Shown piece after piece: positions 14,561 through 16,446 of a DNA stretch of 16,446 nt; position 1 is the stretch's first letter, and each line of letters starts with the position of its first letter. Under the pieces are notes generated by a model. The model saw nothing but the letters and a program-made list of their open reading frames with translations. It was not told where the DNA came from and did not search any database. Source of the stretch: Silvanigrellales bacterium (GTDB lineage: Bacteria; Bdellovibrionota_B; Oligoflexia; Silvanigrellales; Silvanigrellaceae); NCBI GenBank assembly GCA_028285285.1, contig JANQPW010000942.1, positions 1 to 16,446 on the forward strand. Reading direction: 5' to 3'. The translations under genes and the position numbers were made by a program.

Positions 14561-16374
14561 TAGCCAATGAGATCTTTGCGCACAGAGTCGGTTCGAAAGG
14601 CCAAGCGCAACTCAAGCTCGGATCCCCGCGCCCACTGATCATTGCTTAGCCGCACAGAGACCTGGTCATCACCTTCCGAGAGAGGCCTGCCGTTCAAGAA
14701 CCAGCGGAGCTCGAGGTGTTCATTCTCCGCACGAGGAACTCCTGTGGTGCGAAACTGGCCCAGGGGCAATGGTGACACAGAAACGATCACGCCATCTCCT
14801 CCTTCTTCCACCGTGATTTGGTGGTCGTCGTACAAACGGAGCGGTTTGAGCAACTCGCGCCAGTTGTTTTCTTGGCAAACCACACAAAACCAGGGGTGCC
14901 GCATGTTGCGCATGAGACAGGCTTCGTTGGTGGGTCGGTAACCCGCCACCCTTCTGTCTTGACCAAACACCGGAAAGGCTCCCACAGCTTCCGGGTCTTC
15001 TTCGGGGTCAAAGCCATACTCAAACATGGCAAAAGACGAGAGGTATTCATCACCATCGGGCCGCAGCGCCTCAACGGTCAAGGTGTGATTTCCGGCTGCC
15101 AACCCCTGAGGAATGAGGAAATCGACAAAGCTACGATCGTTTGTGGGAAGGGTGAAGGCTTCCAATGGAGAACCATCGATCAAAACCTGAAAGGCTCCCG
15201 GACCTTCCAAGCCCGAAAGGCTCATGCGCAGGTGCGTGCTCACCCGATTGCCCTGAGACGTAAAAGGCTGCACAAAGGGCTCATCGTCAATGCGCTCCCA
15301 GGGCCAGTCAACGGCCAGCAAAGACATGTCAGCGGGAATCACTTGACCGTTTTCGTCTTTGGCAGTTGTGACCCAATCGGGCCAACCCAGGCGCTCCAAT
15401 GAAGAGGAGTTGTTGGCGCCAAAGTAACCACCGCCATCGTATTCCTCTCCCACTGACCCAAAGTTGTGGCCCAGCTCGTGTCGCAACACCATGGTGCCGC
15501 TGGTGAGAGAGCGCGTGGTGATGGCAAACTCGCCGCCCAAACCACCATAGAACTCGCTGTTGGCCACCACCACGGGGTAGTCGCAATCAGGAGCCGCCGC
15601 ACAAGATCTGCGCAGCGCTGAGCGGTTGGTGGGAAAAATTCCTCGGAGCGTTTCCCCAGGGCGATAGAGCCCATAGGCCGTATCTATAGGGCCACCTCGG
15701 CCAATACCCGACTCTGCAGAGGCCCTAAAAACAGCGTGCACGTTAAAGAGAGGCAAATAAGCAGAAAACGTGTTTTGCGAAAAGAGATCGTCAACCAAGC
15801 GCTCCATGTCTTCAAAAAAGCGTTCGCGCTCGGCCTGCGTGTACCCATCACCCATGAACACCAGATCAATACGGTTTTGCACAGGTCCGGAATCCACCAG
15901 TGTGCGCACCTCATCGAGTGGTCTCTCACCATCACGAGGGGCGATCTGCCTACGGTCTGCAGACAACTCACTTTGGCGCCACTCACTGGGCGTGCCCGCC
16001 ACTTCCCACTGCCGCATGCGCTTGTAAATGGCCGCTCGGGCGCCGATCCACTCCACGATCACTTCTTCAGAGGGGCTCTGATGCTCCGCCACTTCGAGCG
16101 GGAATTGTTTTTCTCGCAATTGACCGAAATGAGCAGCGGGCTCCACACCCACGCGCTGCGCACTCAAAAGGGTTGCGTTCCACACCTTCTTTGCTGAAGA
16201 ACGGTTGGGCTTTGCCAACACCTTCACACGGAGCAGATCGTCATCTGCGGCATACGCGCGAGCTTTTGTTTCCTTTGCTGTGGGGTTGTTTTCCGCCTGT
16301 GGAGCACTCCAGGCCGCGGCAGCCCAAGCGCCACTCACAAGCACACCGCACACACCCAAGACCAGTGACTTCAT
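14530..16374 (-). CDS. Secreted M64-family zinc metallopeptidase
   Basis: A 614-aa protein. A Sec signal peptide (MKSLVLGVCGVLVSGAWAAA, cleavage near residue 20-25) is followed by an N-terminal region (~30-150) that may be a prodomain. The peptidase domain opens with RIDLVFMGDGYT and has the zinc motif HELGH (299-303) followed by GEEYDGG. The late conserved segment YRPTNEACLMRNM, followed by FCVVC, is typical of the IgA-peptidase M64 family. Between roughly 370 and 455 lies an Ig-like beta-rich stretch (FQVLIDGSPLEAF, AAGNHTLTVEAL) that looks inserted in the peptidase domain. A further beta-rich tail ends the protein. The ATG at 16374 has a perfect AGGAGGTG upstream, ruling out the GTG at 16389. 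It probably acts outside the cytoplasm on unknown proteins. Confidence 0.88.
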   Translation of the reverse strand: MKSLVLGVCGVLVSGAWAAAAWSAPQAENNPTAKETKARAYAADDDLLRVKVLAKPNRSSAKKVWNATLLSAQRVGVEPAAHFGQLREKQFPLEVAEHQSPSEEVIVEWIGARAAIYKRMRQWEVAGTPSEWRQSELSADRRQIAPRDGERPLDEVRTLVDSGPVQNRIDLVFMGDGYTQAERERFFEDMERLVDDLFSQNTFSAYLPLFNVHAVFRASAESGIGRGGPIDTAYGLYRPGETLRGIFPTNRSALRRSCAAAPDCDYPVVVANSEFYGGLGGEFAITTRSLTSGTMVLRHELGHNFGSVGEEYDGGGYFGANNSSSLERLGWPDWVTTAKDENGQVIPADMSLLAVDWPWERIDDEPFVQPFTSQGNRVSTHLRMSLSGLEGPGAFQVLIDGSPLEAFTLPTNDRSFVDFLIPQGLAAGNHTLTVEALRPDGDEYLSSFAMFEYGFDPEEDPEAVGAFPVFGQDRRVAGYRPTNEACLMRNMRHPWFCVVCQENNWRELLKPLRLYDDHQITVEEGGDGVIVSVSPLPLGQFRTTGVPRAENEHLELRWFLNGRPLSEGDDQVSVRLSNDQWARGSELELRLAFRTDSVRKDLIGYTESVLRLTP

Positions 16375-16446
16375 GATCACCTCCTGCACACGCTGAGAAA
16401 AGCCTGCACCGTATCATCCCAGAAGTTCACTGACCAGTCAGCCTAA
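16375..16446 (-). promoter_or_regulatory. Upstream region of the M64 peptidase gene
   Basis: It contains the strong ribosome-binding site AGGAGGTG just before the ATG and, further up on the - strand, TGATACGGT, which could serve as an extended -10. A small palindrome CTGACTGGTCAG lies near the window edge (about 16430-16441) and might bind a regulator. The region is cut off by the window end. Confidence 0.3.

Overview
The window comes from a Gram-negative bacterium, judged by Sec and lipoprotein signal peptides, hybrid sensor kinases, class I ribonucleotide reductase and a periplasmic-type solute-binding protein. The mixture resembles predatory or deltaproteobacterial lineages (Bdellovibrionota-like), but that placement is only a guess. 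GTG and TTG starts are common. There are no rRNA or tRNA genes, CRISPR arrays or recognisable transposases.

Left part (1-1860). A truncated response-regulator gene on the + strand (85-558) is a remnant paralog of the C-terminus of the hybrid kinase further right. It is followed by a broken coding remnant (559-715) and a complete Xre-RES type II toxin-antitoxin operon on the - strand (antitoxin 1810-1439, toxin 1461-730). A 24-bp palindrome lies over the operon's promoter.

Middle part (1935-7580). A 43-bp perfect direct repeat (1935-1977 and 7538-7580) bounds a 5.6-kb segment. The right copy forms the 3' end of a lipoprotein gene, as expected if an element had integrated at a gene end. Everything that looks like cargo lies between the repeats, in one - strand operon: a 56-aa Sec-exported small peptide, a membrane-anchored OppA-like binding protein, a stand-alone YcaO-domain enzyme, and a two-transmembrane hybrid histidine kinase with two receiver domains. 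The last three genes overlap. The working hypothesis is a previously undescribed peptide-signalling or RiPP-like system: peptide made and exported, possibly modified by YcaO, captured by the binding protein and read by the kinase. No permease, protease, RiPP dehydrogenase or E1-like partner is present, so the substrate is unproven.

Right part (7556-16446). This looks like ordinary chromosome and is visibly more GC-rich. On the - strand, nrdA, nrdB (class Ia ribonucleotide reductase) and a lipoprotein gene run in one direction. A soluble hybrid sensor kinase with three PAS domains is on the + strand (12172-14529), and an M64-family metallopeptidase on the - strand (16374-14530). The stop codons of the last two genes are directly adjacent.
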